In this document: positions 1 through 8,238 of the stretch, one piece after another | Layout: the number at the start of each line of letters is the position of its first letter | How positions within the stretch are numbered: the first letter of the stretch is position 1 | NCBI GenBank assembly: GCA_964438995.1 | Contig: CAYTMQ010000003.1 | Coordinates: forward strand, 248,001-312,000 | DNA from: JABMMZ01 sp964438995 | Lineage (GTDB): Bacteria > Bacteroidota > Bacteroidia > NS11-12g > UBA955 | Reading direction: 5' to 3' | Length of the DNA stretch: 64,000 nucleotides | Notes under the pieces: generated by a model | What the model was told of the DNA's origin: nothing | Databases searched by the model: none | Seen by the model: only the letters and a program-made list of their open reading frames with translations | Made by a program: the position numbers and the translations under genes

Positions 1-138
1 GCTAAAATTGTAGCACAATCTAAACCAGAAGTTTGGAATCAAATTGCAAAATTTATGAAGGCAATGGAAGACATGGTGCTTGAAAAAGCTGGAGAATTAG
101 AAAGCAAAGGTTTCCAAAAATACTTGAACCAACAATGA
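1..138 (+). CDS. C-terminal end of an unrecognised protein (partial)
   Basis: The reading frame is open from the first base and stops at TGA 136-138, leaving the last 45 residues of a protein that begins outside the window. The fragment is charged and looks helical (KFMKAMEDMVLEKAGELES). The next gene's ATG overlaps this stop in an ATGA arrangement, so the two are probably translationally coupled. I do not recognise the family from this tail. Confidence 0.7.
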   Translation, partial: AKIVAQSKPEVWNQIAKFMKAMEDMVLEKAGELESKGFQKYLNQQ

Positions 139-722
139 TTATAGAGCACGGCGAAACCTTATTATCTGATGAGTTGTTTGCAAAGAAATTTGTATGCGAT
201 TTAGACAAGTGTAAAGGTGCTTGCTGTGTTGAAGGCGATAGAGGTGCTCCTCTAATTGCAGAAGATATTACTGATATCAAAAGAAATCTTGAACTTATCA
301 AACCTTATATGACCAGAAAAGGCCTTGAATTACTTCAATTTGAAGGCTTTTACGAAGGGTTTGATGAAGACGATATCGCCACTACTTGTTTACCAACAGG
401 TGAGTGTGTTTTCGCCTATAGAGAAAAAGGCATTTTAAGTTGTGCCATCGAAAAATCATATAAAGACGGAAAAAGCGATTATTACAAACCCATCAGTTGT
501 CATCTTTATCCTATTAGAGTTGGCAAAATAGGCGATATGGAGTCTCTAAATTACCATCAATGGAATATATGCAAAGCAGCTTGCGCACTTGGCTCTAAAT
601 TGAATGTGCCTGTTTTTGAATTTTTAAAAGAACCATTGATTAGAAAGTATGGTTCAGAATGGTTTGCAGAATTGGAATTGATTTATCAAGAATATTCCAA
701 ACAAATGCTTTCAGAGGATTAA
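135..722 (+). CDS. DUF3109 family cysteine-rich protein
   Basis: This 195-residue soluble protein has an N-terminal cysteine cluster (C21, C26, C30, C31 in VCDLDKCKGACCVEGDRGAP) and further cysteines in TTCLPTGECVF, LSCAIE, SCHLYP and ICKAACALG. That layout matches DUF3109, a Bacteroidota family related to the YkgJ-type metal-cluster proteins. Family knowledge suggests metal binding, but no reaction is established. It overlaps the preceding gene by 4 nt and is followed directly by the SprT-like gene, so the three probably share a transcript. The family call is fairly sure; the role is not. Confidence 0.8.
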   Translation: MIIEHGETLLSDELFAKKFVCDLDKCKGACCVEGDRGAPLIAEDITDIKRNLELIKPYMTRKGLELLQFEGFYEGFDEDDIATTCLPTGECVFAYREKGILSCAIEKSYKDGKSDYYKPISCHLYPIRVGKIGDMESLNYHQWNICKAACALGSKLNVPVFEFLKEPLIRKYGSEWFAELELIYQEYSKQMLSED

Positions 723-736
723 TTTTTCTTACCCAA

Positions 737-1357
737 TTGACCAGAGCAGAATTAACTGAGAAAATCAAACGATTCGTTCCAGAAGGTACCGAAGACTATG
801 TGGTTGAACTATTGATCAAATATAAAGTTCAATTAAAGCTTAACCGACCAAGAAGCAGTAAATTCGGCGATTACCGCTCTCCAGGATATGGTAACAAATA
901 CCATAGAATTACGGTTAACAAAGATTTAAATCCATACAATTTCTTAATTACATTCCTTCATGAAGTTGCTCATCTAACCGCATTTGAGAAGTATAGAAAT
1001 AGCATTGATCCTCATGGAAAAGAATGGAAAAACGAATTTAAAGTCATACTAGAACCTGTAGTTCAACACCACATTTTACCTGAAGATATTTTAAGAGCAG
1101 TTAGAGGTTATATGTCTGATCCGTCGGCAAGCAGTTGCAGTGATGCACATTTGATGAAGGTATTGTCAAAATACGACAAGGACCAGAAATTGCTTCTCGA
1201 ACAAGTCCCACATGGCTCATATTTCAAATTAGACACCGGTAGAATTTTCAAAAAAGGTAAAAAATTAAGAAGCTGGTACCAATGTTTTGAGCACCCTAGC
1301 AATAGAGAATTTAGAGTAAGCGGAATTAGTAAAGTAGATATTGTAGAGATACATTAA
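737..1357 (+). CDS. SprT-like zinc metalloprotease-domain protein
   Basis: With a TTG start at 737 the protein has 206 residues. It carries a zinc-protease motif, HEVAH at residues 75-79, and a third possible ligand His93 in DPHGKEW, as in SprT/Spartan-type domains. The frame is open back to an ATG at 659, but that start would overlap the DUF3109 gene by 64 nt and add residues that only reflect the neighbour's other frame. TTG 737 begins cleanly before the conserved part (TRAELTEKIKRFVPEG). The C-terminal zinc ribbon of some SprT proteins is not evident. Substrate unknown. Confidence 0.75.
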   Translation: MTRAELTEKIKRFVPEGTEDYVVELLIKYKVQLKLNRPRSSKFGDYRSPGYGNKYHRITVNKDLNPYNFLITFLHEVAHLTAFEKYRNSIDPHGKEWKNEFKVILEPVVQHHILPEDILRAVRGYMSDPSASSCSDAHLMKVLSKYDKDQKLLLEQVPHGSYFKLDTGRIFKKGKKLRSWYQCFEHPSNREFRVSGISKVDIVEIH

Positions 1358-1584
1358 AGATCCCACACTGCTGTGCGTTTTTCTCTAGCATAGCGTCTCA
1401 TGTTCATCCAGAAAGCCAAAATCATGTAAACGATAACCGGAGAACCTAAGGTTAAGAATGTGGTATACACAAAAAACAAGCGTATTCTGCGCGTACTAAT
1501 GCCTATTTTCTCACCGATTGTGGTGCAGACCCCATAGGCTGTTTTTTCAATCAGAGACTTAAATAATTGCATAATGAGATTCAA
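1354..1584 (-). CDS. PspC-domain small membrane protein
   Basis: This 76-residue protein has the PspC pattern: a short basic N-terminal segment (KTAYGVCTTIGEKIGIS), then RRIRLFFV and one hydrophobic membrane segment (TFLTLGSPVIVYMILAFWM), then a basic tail. PspC proteins act at the inner membrane in envelope stress; here the gene stands alone without pspA or pspB. A second ATG at 1572 (MQLFKSLIEK) is an equally good start. It converges on the SprT-like gene with a 4-nt tail overlap. Confidence 0.75.
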   Translation of the reverse strand: MNLIMQLFKSLIEKTAYGVCTTIGEKIGISTRRIRLFFVYTTFLTLGSPVIVYMILAFWMNMRRYAREKRTAVWDL

Positions 1585-1600
1585 ATTTAATCTATTTCAA

Positions 1601-2872
1601 TTAAGTTTTCAATTTTTTCTTTTTCGCACTTGGAAATAGAATGTTGTTTAATATCAATCTGTAACCAGGACTGTTAGGGAACAATGCCAGATTGGTTGGT
1701 GGTTCATCAATCATGTGCTGATAATCTTCTGGGTCGTGACCGCTATAAAAAGTCCAAGTGCCTTTACCCATACTTCCATGAATGTATCTCGCTTCTTGGA
1801 GTGCTTTGTTTTCTCCCATCACCAACACTTCACTTTTAATATATTGTTTTCTAAATGCGGTTGTTTGTCCCATGAATCCTTTGATGGTTTGGGTATGATT
1901 TTGACAAAGCATGGTCGGCACTATATCCCATTTTGCACTGAAGTCGAACAAGGTAAACACGTCTGTGTTTTCTTGAACAAATTGATGAGACATGGTATTG
2001 TCTATTGAAGCGTGCTCGTAAGCATATGGACTTTTTTCAATCAGAAAATCTTTGAATGCGAAACAATTGTTGTAATTCAATTTTTCTTGTGCGTCTGGAT
2101 CCATACCATCGTAATCAAACATGCTCTCGCAAATATCCGTTCCATCTGCCGCCAATGCGATATCATAGGTATCTGTGGCACTGCACATAGCAAACAAGAA
2201 GCCTCCACCCAATACAAAATCTCTAATTTTTTTTGTCACGGCCAACTTCATTTGAGACACCTTTGCATATCCATGTTTGGCTGCACTGGCTTCACTTTCT
2301 TTAACCTCCTCTATATACCAAGGAGCATTTCTATGACTGTACCAAAACTTTCCATACTGACCAGTGAAATCTTCGTGGTGCAAATGCAACCAATCGTACA
2401 ATAGCAACTTATCTTCTAGAACTTCATCGTCAAAAACTTTGTCATACGGTATCTCTGCATATTCTAATACCATAGTCACTGCATCGTCCCAAGGTTGTTT
2501 ATTTTTCGGAGTGTATACAGCAATTTTTGGAGCCTTTAGTAGTTTAACACTTTCCATATTGGCCTCAGGATTTGCTATTTCAGTTAGTATAGAATTTGCC
2601 TTACTTTCTGTAATGACTTCGTATCCAACGCCTCTTATTTTTAGCTCATTTTCGTATGTAACATCAAAATTAAAGAGAAAACTTCCGCCTTCATAATTCA
2701 ATAACCATTCAACTTCGCCACCTTTATTGAGAACCCAATAGGCAATACCATAAGCTTTCAGATGGTTCTTCTGAGTTTCATTCATGGTAATTATAATTTG
2801 CAAAGCTGATGCTTGTTTTGCGAGCACCAACAATACAAAAAGTAGTAATCCATGTAATTTCTTTGTTTTCAT
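1601..2872 (-). CDS. Exported protein of the Bacteroidota 'asparagine synthetase B'-labelled family
   Basis: The 423-residue product begins with a signal peptide (MKTKKLHGLLLFVLLVLA, then KQASA). The frame is open to 2899, but ATG 2872 gives the signal peptide and a 4-nt ATGA overlap with crcB. Homologues are routinely called asparagine synthetase B. Nothing here supports that: there is no N-terminal Cys2 glutaminase and no synthetase P-loop. A segment with a Cys after glycines (LGGGFLFAMCSATDT) recalls the nucleophile turn of ThuA or class I amidotransferase-like folds. It probably acts in the periplasm; function unknown. Confidence 0.65.
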   Translation of the reverse strand: MKTKKLHGLLLFVLLVLAKQASALQIIITMNETQKNHLKAYGIAYWVLNKGGEVEWLLNYEGGSFLFNFDVTYENELKIRGVGYEVITESKANSILTEIANPEANMESVKLLKAPKIAVYTPKNKQPWDDAVTMVLEYAEIPYDKVFDDEVLEDKLLLYDWLHLHHEDFTGQYGKFWYSHRNAPWYIEEVKESEASAAKHGYAKVSQMKLAVTKKIRDFVLGGGFLFAMCSATDTYDIALAADGTDICESMFDYDGMDPDAQEKLNYNNCFAFKDFLIEKSPYAYEHASIDNTMSHQFVQENTDVFTLFDFSAKWDIVPTMLCQNHTQTIKGFMGQTTAFRKQYIKSEVLVMGENKALQEARYIHGSMGKGTWTFYSGHDPEDYQHMIDEPPTNLALFPNSPGYRLILNNILFPSAKKKKLKT

Positions 2873-3231
2873 TTTATAAGTAAATAAGCCAAAACACATA
2901 ATCCAATTCCTATCACATTGCTTAATCCCACATAAGTAAACGCTATTCCTTGATGATTATTTTTCATCAATTGAAAAAACTCTAGTGAAAAGGATGAGAA
3001 GGTTGTAAATCCCCCTAAAAATCCTGTAAACACAAGCAATACCAGAGTTTCCGACCAGCGATATTTAACCGATAAAGCTGCCAATAATCCTATCAAAAGA
3101 CATCCCAAACAATTCACTAAAAAAGTTGACATAGGAAAACTTTGCCCATCGCTTTTTCCGATACCTTCTTGAATAAGGAATCTACTTAAAGCGCCCAAAC
3201 CTCCTCCTATTGCAACAAGTAAATAGTTCAT
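2869..3231 (-). CDS. crcB: Fluoride ion channel CrcB/FluC
   Basis: This 120-residue protein has four predicted membrane helices and the family signatures GGGLGALSRFLI at the N-terminus, NCLGCLLIGLLAAL in helix 2 and GFLGGFTTFSSFSLE in helix 3. FluC works as a dual-topology dimer exporting fluoride. No fluoride riboswitch is visible, because the gene starts inside the end of the upstream reductase gene (ATGA overlap) and must be transcribed with it. It overlaps the downstream exported-protein gene in the same way. Confidence 0.9.
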   Translation of the reverse strand: MNYLLVAIGGGLGALSRFLIQEGIGKSDGQSFPMSTFLVNCLGCLLIGLLAALSVKYRWSETLVLLVFTGFLGGFTTFSSFSLEFFQLMKNNHQGIAFTYVGLSNVIGIGLCVLAYLLIK

Positions 3232-4136
3232 CTATATTGTTCTAATTGTTGTTTCACCAAAGCAAGACCTTCTTCAAAACTGTGAGGCTCATATCCAAAA
3301 TCTTTTCTTGCTTTATCAATTACAAAACCAGTGATTGGCGGACGTTTAGCTGGTTGATTCAATACGTCTGAAGAAGTTGTGCTGACACAAGCCTTATCAT
3401 AGCCAAAAAAATCAGCCACTTTAAACACCAATTCATCAATTCTAAAAAAGTCTTTTCCCGATATGTTGTAAATACCATTGGCAGTCTTAGATTCAGCCAA
3501 ATAGCAACCCATAGCTAAATCTTCGGCTAGAGTAGGAGTTCTAAATTGATCATTTACGACTTTCATAGGTTGTTGCTTTTCCAATGCCCCTTTTGCCCAT
3601 AAAACGATGTTACTTCTGCTCATGTCTGCAACAACACCATATACTAATACTGTTCTAAGAATTGCATAGCTATTGCTTTTAGATGTCACTGCTAATTCAC
3701 CTTTATACTTCGACCAACCATAATAACTCAATGGTTTAGGTTCTTCAAGTTCTGTTAACGGACCATGGGTACCATCAAAAATAAAATCTGTAGAAATATG
3801 AATCAAATGGGAATTGTGTTTATTACAAGCATCAACTAAATAACTGACAGCATGAACATTCAATTTATCGCACCCTTCTTTATCTGTTTCACAAGCGTCT
3901 ACATTGGTCATAGCCGCTGTGTTGATGACTGCATCTGGTTTAACAACATCAAAAACTTCATGCACTTGAGCTTCATTTGTGATGTCTAATTCGTGGTATT
4001 CGAATAATCCTTTTTGTGGATGTCTGCATGCACCAACGCCTGTGCCTATAACAATTCTATCCGTTTTTGTTAAATATAAATCTATAAGTTTCTGTCCTAA
4101 TAATCCGTTTGCACCTGTAATAAGTATTTTCTTCAT
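3228..4136 (-). CDS. RmlD-like NAD(P)-dependent sugar-nucleotide reductase (SDR)
   Basis: The 302-residue protein is an extended short-chain dehydrogenase of the RmlD substrate-binding family. It has the N-terminal cofactor motif ITGANGLLGQK, an NTAAMTNVDACE segment typical of RmlD, and the catalytic YxxxK in YYGWSKYKGELA. RmlD makes dTDP-L-rhamnose, but no other rml genes are nearby and the family also contains other reductases, so the substrate is open. It heads a three-gene minus-strand unit with crcB and the exported protein, all joined by 4-nt overlaps. Confidence 0.8.
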   Translation of the reverse strand: MKKILITGANGLLGQKLIDLYLTKTDRIVIGTGVGACRHPQKGLFEYHELDITNEAQVHEVFDVVKPDAVINTAAMTNVDACETDKEGCDKLNVHAVSYLVDACNKHNSHLIHISTDFIFDGTHGPLTELEEPKPLSYYGWSKYKGELAVTSKSNSYAILRTVLVYGVVADMSRSNIVLWAKGALEKQQPMKVVNDQFRTPTLAEDLAMGCYLAESKTANGIYNISGKDFFRIDELVFKVADFFGYDKACVSTTSSDVLNQPAKRPPITGFVIDKARKDFGYEPHSFEEGLALVKQQLEQYR

Positions 4137-4150
4137 TTATGACTTTTTAT

Positions 4151-4621
4151 CTATTTGGTTTTCTTTTTTTTCTTTGATTTTTTACCGCCCTTTGTAGCTT
4201 CTTGTTGTTTTTGATATTCATCTAATTCCTTCTTAAATGCGCCATTGACAACTTTTACTTTAAATCTTGCATACCTTTCAGGACCAGTATTAATGATGAT
4301 GACTTCTTTTACCAATGATTCTCCGCCAAAGCCTTTGCTGTGAAACACAACATGCACTTTACCTCTTTCACCTGGAGCTATTTTACCTTTGGTATATGTC
4401 GGATAAGTGCACCCGCAAGCAGGGTATGCCTGATTGATTTTAACTGAATCCTTTCCAACATTTGTAAACCAAAAATCAAATTGGACTGAATCTCCATCTA
4501 AAACTTTACCAAAATCAGCAGTATCAAGGTCAAACTTGATTTCACCCTGAGCAGATACTTGATTAAAAGTACAAGTAGAAATAAGAATTAAAAGCAGAAA
4601 AAATATTCGTTTGTCGAACAT
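4151..4621 (-). CDS. DUF1573 domain exported protein
   Basis: The 156-residue product has a signal peptide (MFDKRIFFLLLILISTCTF, ending near VSAQG). One DUF1573 Ig-like domain follows (FDLDTADFGKVLDGD, FWFTNVGKDSVKI, ACGCTYPTY, GKVHVVFHSKGFGG). The tail is almost wholly lysine (KKSKKKKKTK). DUF1573 proteins are common periplasmic or surface proteins of Bacteroidota with no defined activity. It is divergent from the M13 peptidase gene, 39 nt away, and 14 nt upstream of the reductase gene on its own strand. Confidence 0.8.
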   Translation of the reverse strand: MFDKRIFFLLLILISTCTFNQVSAQGEIKFDLDTADFGKVLDGDSVQFDFWFTNVGKDSVKINQAYPACGCTYPTYTKGKIAPGERGKVHVVFHSKGFGGESLVKEVIIINTGPERYARFKVKVVNGAFKKELDEYQKQQEATKGGKKSKKKKKTK

Positions 4622-4647
4622 AAGTTACGAAATTACTGAAAAATTAT

Positions 4648-4655
4648 TATTCTTG
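4648..4655 (+). promoter_or_regulatory. Probable -7 box for the M13 peptidase gene
   Basis: TATTCTTG differs by one base from the Bacteroidota consensus TAnnTTTG. It ends 5 nt before the ATG at 4661, so the transcript would begin at or next to the start codon. Confidence 0.4.
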
Positions 4656-4660
4656 CCACC

Positions 4661-6733
4661 ATGAAACGACTAATTACCAGATTTTTTGTATTAGCCTCTC
4701 CTATTGTTTTTCTAGGCAGTTGCTCAAACAATGCAAAGTCAAATGACAAATCAAATTCTAAAGACAGTATGGCAAAAGTAATACCAGCTTTCGATACCAG
4801 TTCTATCGATTCAAGGTATCGCCCTCAAGACGACTTCGACAGTTTTGCAAATGGTGGGTGGAAACTAAAGAACCCTATCCCTTCAACTGAAGGTACTTGG
4901 GGTGCATTCGGTATTCTTGATAAAGAGAATAGTGAAGTAAAATTAAAAGGCATTATCGAAGCCGCAACTAAAAACAAAGAAAATGCAGCAGGAAGCGATG
5001 AGCAAAAAATCGCTGATATGTACAAATCTTTTATGGATACGGTTACCATAGAAAAGCTTGGTTTAGCACCGTTGAAACCATACATTGATCAAATTGAATC
5101 AATAACTGATTTAAACCAATGGACTGCAACAAGTGGCGAACTCCAAAAGATTGGCGTGTCTTCTGTTGTAGGCATTTACGTTGATGCCGATGATAGAAAC
5201 AGCAAAATGAATGCAGTAAAATGGACTCAGTCAGGTTTGAGTTTAGGTGAAAAAAGCTACTACTCTGGCAAAGACGAACGCATGAAAATGATTCGCGATG
5301 AGTTTGTTAAACACGTTGACAACATGATGTCATTGAGTGGTAAAAATTTTCCTAATGCAGGTAAAACTCTTTTGAATTTTGAAACGGCTTTAGCTGCAAT
5401 TCAATTAAGCAATGTTGAATTAAGAGACCCAATTAAAACTTACAATAAAATTCCTAGCGAAGAATTGAAAAAATTGTCAAAAAATGTGGACTGGAATCTA
5501 TTTGCTTCTAAACAAGGTATTGTAACAAATGAAGTAATTGTACAAAATACTAAGTACTTTACTTCCTTAAACAATTTGTTGAGCAAAACACCTATAGAAA
5601 CCTTAAAATTATATACTTACTACAAATTAATTTCAGGATTCTCAACCTATTTACCAAAAGCCATTAAAGATGAAAAATTCAATTTCTATGGCACAATTAA
5701 AAGCGGTATCAAAGAACAAAAGAAAAGAGATATTCAAGCTATTGATATTACTGAAGGTTTAGGCGAAGGCAACATCTTGGGTAGATTGTATGTAAAACAA
5801 TATTTCCCAGAATCTTCAAAGAAAAAAGTTGCTGAAATGATTGAAAATGTAAGAGCAGTATACGGCGAACGCATTGATAAACTGACTTGGATGAGCGACA
5901 GCACAAAAATGATGGCGAAGAAAAAACTATCGACTTTCACTTATAAAATTGGATATCCTGACAAATGGGACGATTATTCATCGATCACCGTTAAATCAAA
6001 TGCTCTTCTAGAAAATGTGATCAGTAACACATTATGGAGTCATAACAAAATGTTAAAAGATGTTGGCGCACCAGTAGATAAATCAAGATGGTATATGGCA
6101 CCACAAATGGTAAATGCATATTACAATCCATTGAACAACGAAGTGGTATTCCCAGCTGGTATTTTACAAGCGCCATTTTTCAATCCAAATGCTGATGATG
6201 CCATCAATTATGGCGGAATCATCGCTGTAATTGGTCACGAATTTACCCACGGCTTTGACGACCAAGGAGCTCAATACGACGAAATTGGCAATTTGAAAAA
6301 TTGGTGGACCAAGCAAGATGCTGAAAACTTCAGTGCATTAAGTAAAAAATATATTGCTTACTTTGATGCATTCGAAGCTTTACCTGGTGTGCATGTTAAC
6401 GGCAGTTTAACCATTGGTGAAAACATTGCAGATTTAGGTGGTTTGACATTGGCTTATTACGCTTTAGAACGTTCGTTAAAAGGCAAACCAGAACCAGCTA
6501 AAATTGATGGTTACACTTGGCAACAACGCTTCTTCTTAAGTTGGGCTCAAGTATGGCACAACAACATCAAAGACGAAGAATTGAGAAACAGATTGCAAAC
6601 CGACCCTCACTCACCTGCAAGATATAGAATCAACGGTCCTTTAAAACACTTACAAGAATTCTACAATGCTTGGGGTGTTAAAGAAGGCGACAAAATGTGG
6701 ATTCCTGCAGAGATGAGAGTTAGTATTTGGTAA
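4661..6733 (+). CDS. M13 family zinc metallopeptidase lipoprotein (PepO/neprilysin-like)
   Basis: The 690-residue protein starts with a lipoprotein signal peptide; Cys21 in FLGSC is the likely lipidation site. An N-terminal Peptidase_M13_N region follows. The C-terminal catalytic part has HEFTH at 526-530 and the third zinc ligand Glu587 with Asp591 in GENIADLGG, plus the NAYYNP and R-x-RINGPL segments of the family. All catalytic residues are present. It probably degrades peptides in the periplasm or at the outer membrane. It stands alone, followed by a strong terminator. Confidence 0.93.
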   Translation: MKRLITRFFVLASPIVFLGSCSNNAKSNDKSNSKDSMAKVIPAFDTSSIDSRYRPQDDFDSFANGGWKLKNPIPSTEGTWGAFGILDKENSEVKLKGIIEAATKNKENAAGSDEQKIADMYKSFMDTVTIEKLGLAPLKPYIDQIESITDLNQWTATSGELQKIGVSSVVGIYVDADDRNSKMNAVKWTQSGLSLGEKSYYSGKDERMKMIRDEFVKHVDNMMSLSGKNFPNAGKTLLNFETALAAIQLSNVELRDPIKTYNKIPSEELKKLSKNVDWNLFASKQGIVTNEVIVQNTKYFTSLNNLLSKTPIETLKLYTYYKLISGFSTYLPKAIKDEKFNFYGTIKSGIKEQKKRDIQAIDITEGLGEGNILGRLYVKQYFPESSKKKVAEMIENVRAVYGERIDKLTWMSDSTKMMAKKKLSTFTYKIGYPDKWDDYSSITVKSNALLENVISNTLWSHNKMLKDVGAPVDKSRWYMAPQMVNAYYNPLNNEVVFPAGILQAPFFNPNADDAINYGGIIAVIGHEFTHGFDDQGAQYDEIGNLKNWWTKQDAENFSALSKKYIAYFDAFEALPGVHVNGSLTIGENIADLGGLTLAYYALERSLKGKPEPAKIDGYTWQQRFFLSWAQVWHNNIKDEELRNRLQTDPHSPARYRINGPLKHLQEFYNAWGVKEGDKMWIPAEMRVSIW

Positions 6734-6752
6734 TACATGACATTATTAAACG

Positions 6753-6784
6753 AAAAAGCCCACTTAATTTGGTGGGCTTTTTTT
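6753..6784 (+). terminator. Rho-independent terminator after the M13 peptidase gene
   Basis: An 11-bp stem (AAAAAGCCCAC with GTGGGCTTTTT) closes a short AT loop and runs into a T tract, 20 nt after the stop codon. Confidence 0.85.
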
Positions 6785-6870
6785 ATGTCCAATTGCATTC
6801 TGATAGCTTAAAAACTTATTCACGCATGATGGAAATTCAATGAGTTTAATGCACCTTTGTGCGTCAATAG

Positions 6871-8232
6871 ATGTCAAAGGCGGTCGTAAAATATTTTTGT
6901 AAAAACTGTGGGCACTCAGCCTCTAAATGGCTTGGCAAATGCCCTTCTTGTGATGCTTGGAACAGTTTTACAGAAGAGGTAGTACACAAAACTACAGGGG
7001 CAAAAAAAATTTGGGGCAAAGGTCAGCAACAACACACTGAGCCCATTAAAATTATTGATATAGTTGAAGGCAATGAACAACGATTTCTGTTAACTGACAA
7101 CGAGCTCAATAGGGTTTTAGGTGGCGGATTGGTTACTGGCTCAATTACATTGATTGGTGGTGAACCTGGTATTGGTAAATCAACTCTTTTGTTACAACTT
7201 GCATTAAATCTACAAAAAAAAGTACTTTACATCAGCGGAGAAGAAAGTGAATCACAGCTTAAAATGAGAGCTGAACGTATTGGCATCAAAAACGACAATT
7301 GCTATGTGCTTTGTGAAACATCCCTTGATAGTTTATTAAAATATTTAGAAAAAGATGTCCCTGAGGTTTTAATTGTTGACTCGGTTCAAACTTTGTCTAG
7401 TGAAAGCATAGATTCTCCTCCAGGTAGTATCAGTCAAATTAAAGAATGTACTGCAGAATTGTTGCGTTTTGCAAAAACCACTAATGTGCCAGTGTTCTTA
7501 ATTGGTCACATCAACAAAGATGGCAATATTGCTGGTCCAAAAGTGTTAGAGCATATGGTTGATACGGTGCTTCAATTTGAAGGCGATAGACATTACAATT
7601 ATAGAATTCTTAGAACACTTAAAAACCGTTTTGGCTCTGCTTCAGAAATTGGTATTTATGAAATGAAAGGCAACGGTTTGAGAGAAATTGAAAACCCTTC
7701 AGAAATACTTATCAGTGAAAGAGAAGACCATCTAAGTGGCAGTAGTATCAGTTGTGCTGTAGAAGGCATACGACCAATTTTACTTGAGACACAGGCATTG
7801 GTAAGCTCTGCAGTTTATGGTACTCCTCAACGGACCAGCAATGGTTTTGATTTGAGAAGATTGAGCATGTTATTGGCTGTATTAGAAAAAAGATGTGGTT
7901 TTCAACTGGGTGTAAAAGACGTGTTCATCAACATTGCTGGAGGAATGAAATTAGAAGACCCTGGATTGGATTTGGGCATCGTTGCATCCATCTTATCATC
8001 CTACCAAAATATCGCCATCAGTAAAGACATTGCATTTGCTGGAGAAATAGGATTGAGTGGAGAAGTTAGAGCAGTATCAAGAATTGAACAACGCATCTCA
8101 GAAGCAGAAAAACTAGGCTTTAAAGAGATGATGGTTTCAAAATACAACAAAGGAATAGAACAACACGCTTCTAAAATTAAGCTGGTAAAAATCGGCAAAG
8201 TAGAAGAAGCTTTTGAATGGTTATTTGGATAA
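6871..8232 (+). CDS. radA: DNA repair protein RadA
   Basis: This 453-residue protein has the full RadA architecture. An N-terminal C4 zinc finger (CKNCG, then CPSC) is followed by a RecA-type ATPase with Walker A GGEPGIGKST (Lys103), then the RadA signature KNRFG at 251-255 and a C-terminal Lon-like domain (LDLGIVASILSS, FAGEIGLSGEVRAV). RadA drives branch migration during recombination and helps process stalled forks. A weak box (CACCTTTG at 6852-6859) precedes the ATG. The symporter gene follows after 6 nt and may be co-transcribed. Confidence 0.97.
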   Translation: MSKAVVKYFCKNCGHSASKWLGKCPSCDAWNSFTEEVVHKTTGAKKIWGKGQQQHTEPIKIIDIVEGNEQRFLLTDNELNRVLGGGLVTGSITLIGGEPGIGKSTLLLQLALNLQKKVLYISGEESESQLKMRAERIGIKNDNCYVLCETSLDSLLKYLEKDVPEVLIVDSVQTLSSESIDSPPGSISQIKECTAELLRFAKTTNVPVFLIGHINKDGNIAGPKVLEHMVDTVLQFEGDRHYNYRILRTLKNRFGSASEIGIYEMKGNGLREIENPSEILISEREDHLSGSSISCAVEGIRPILLETQALVSSAVYGTPQRTSNGFDLRRLSMLLAVLEKRCGFQLGVKDVFINIAGGMKLEDPGLDLGIVASILSSYQNIAISKDIAFAGEIGLSGEVRAVSRIEQRISEAEKLGFKEMMVSKYNKGIEQHASKIKLVKIGKVEEAFEWLFG

Positions 8233-8238
8233 TAATTG

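Noticed and set aside
2012..2404. 130-codon open frame opposite the exported-protein gene
   Set aside because: It is antisense to a gene with a clear signal peptide and conserved length, and its own translation has no coherent domain.
3220..3300. Fluoride riboswitch for crcB
   Set aside because: The crcB start lies within the end of the upstream gene, leaving no room for a leader, and no matching structure was seen.
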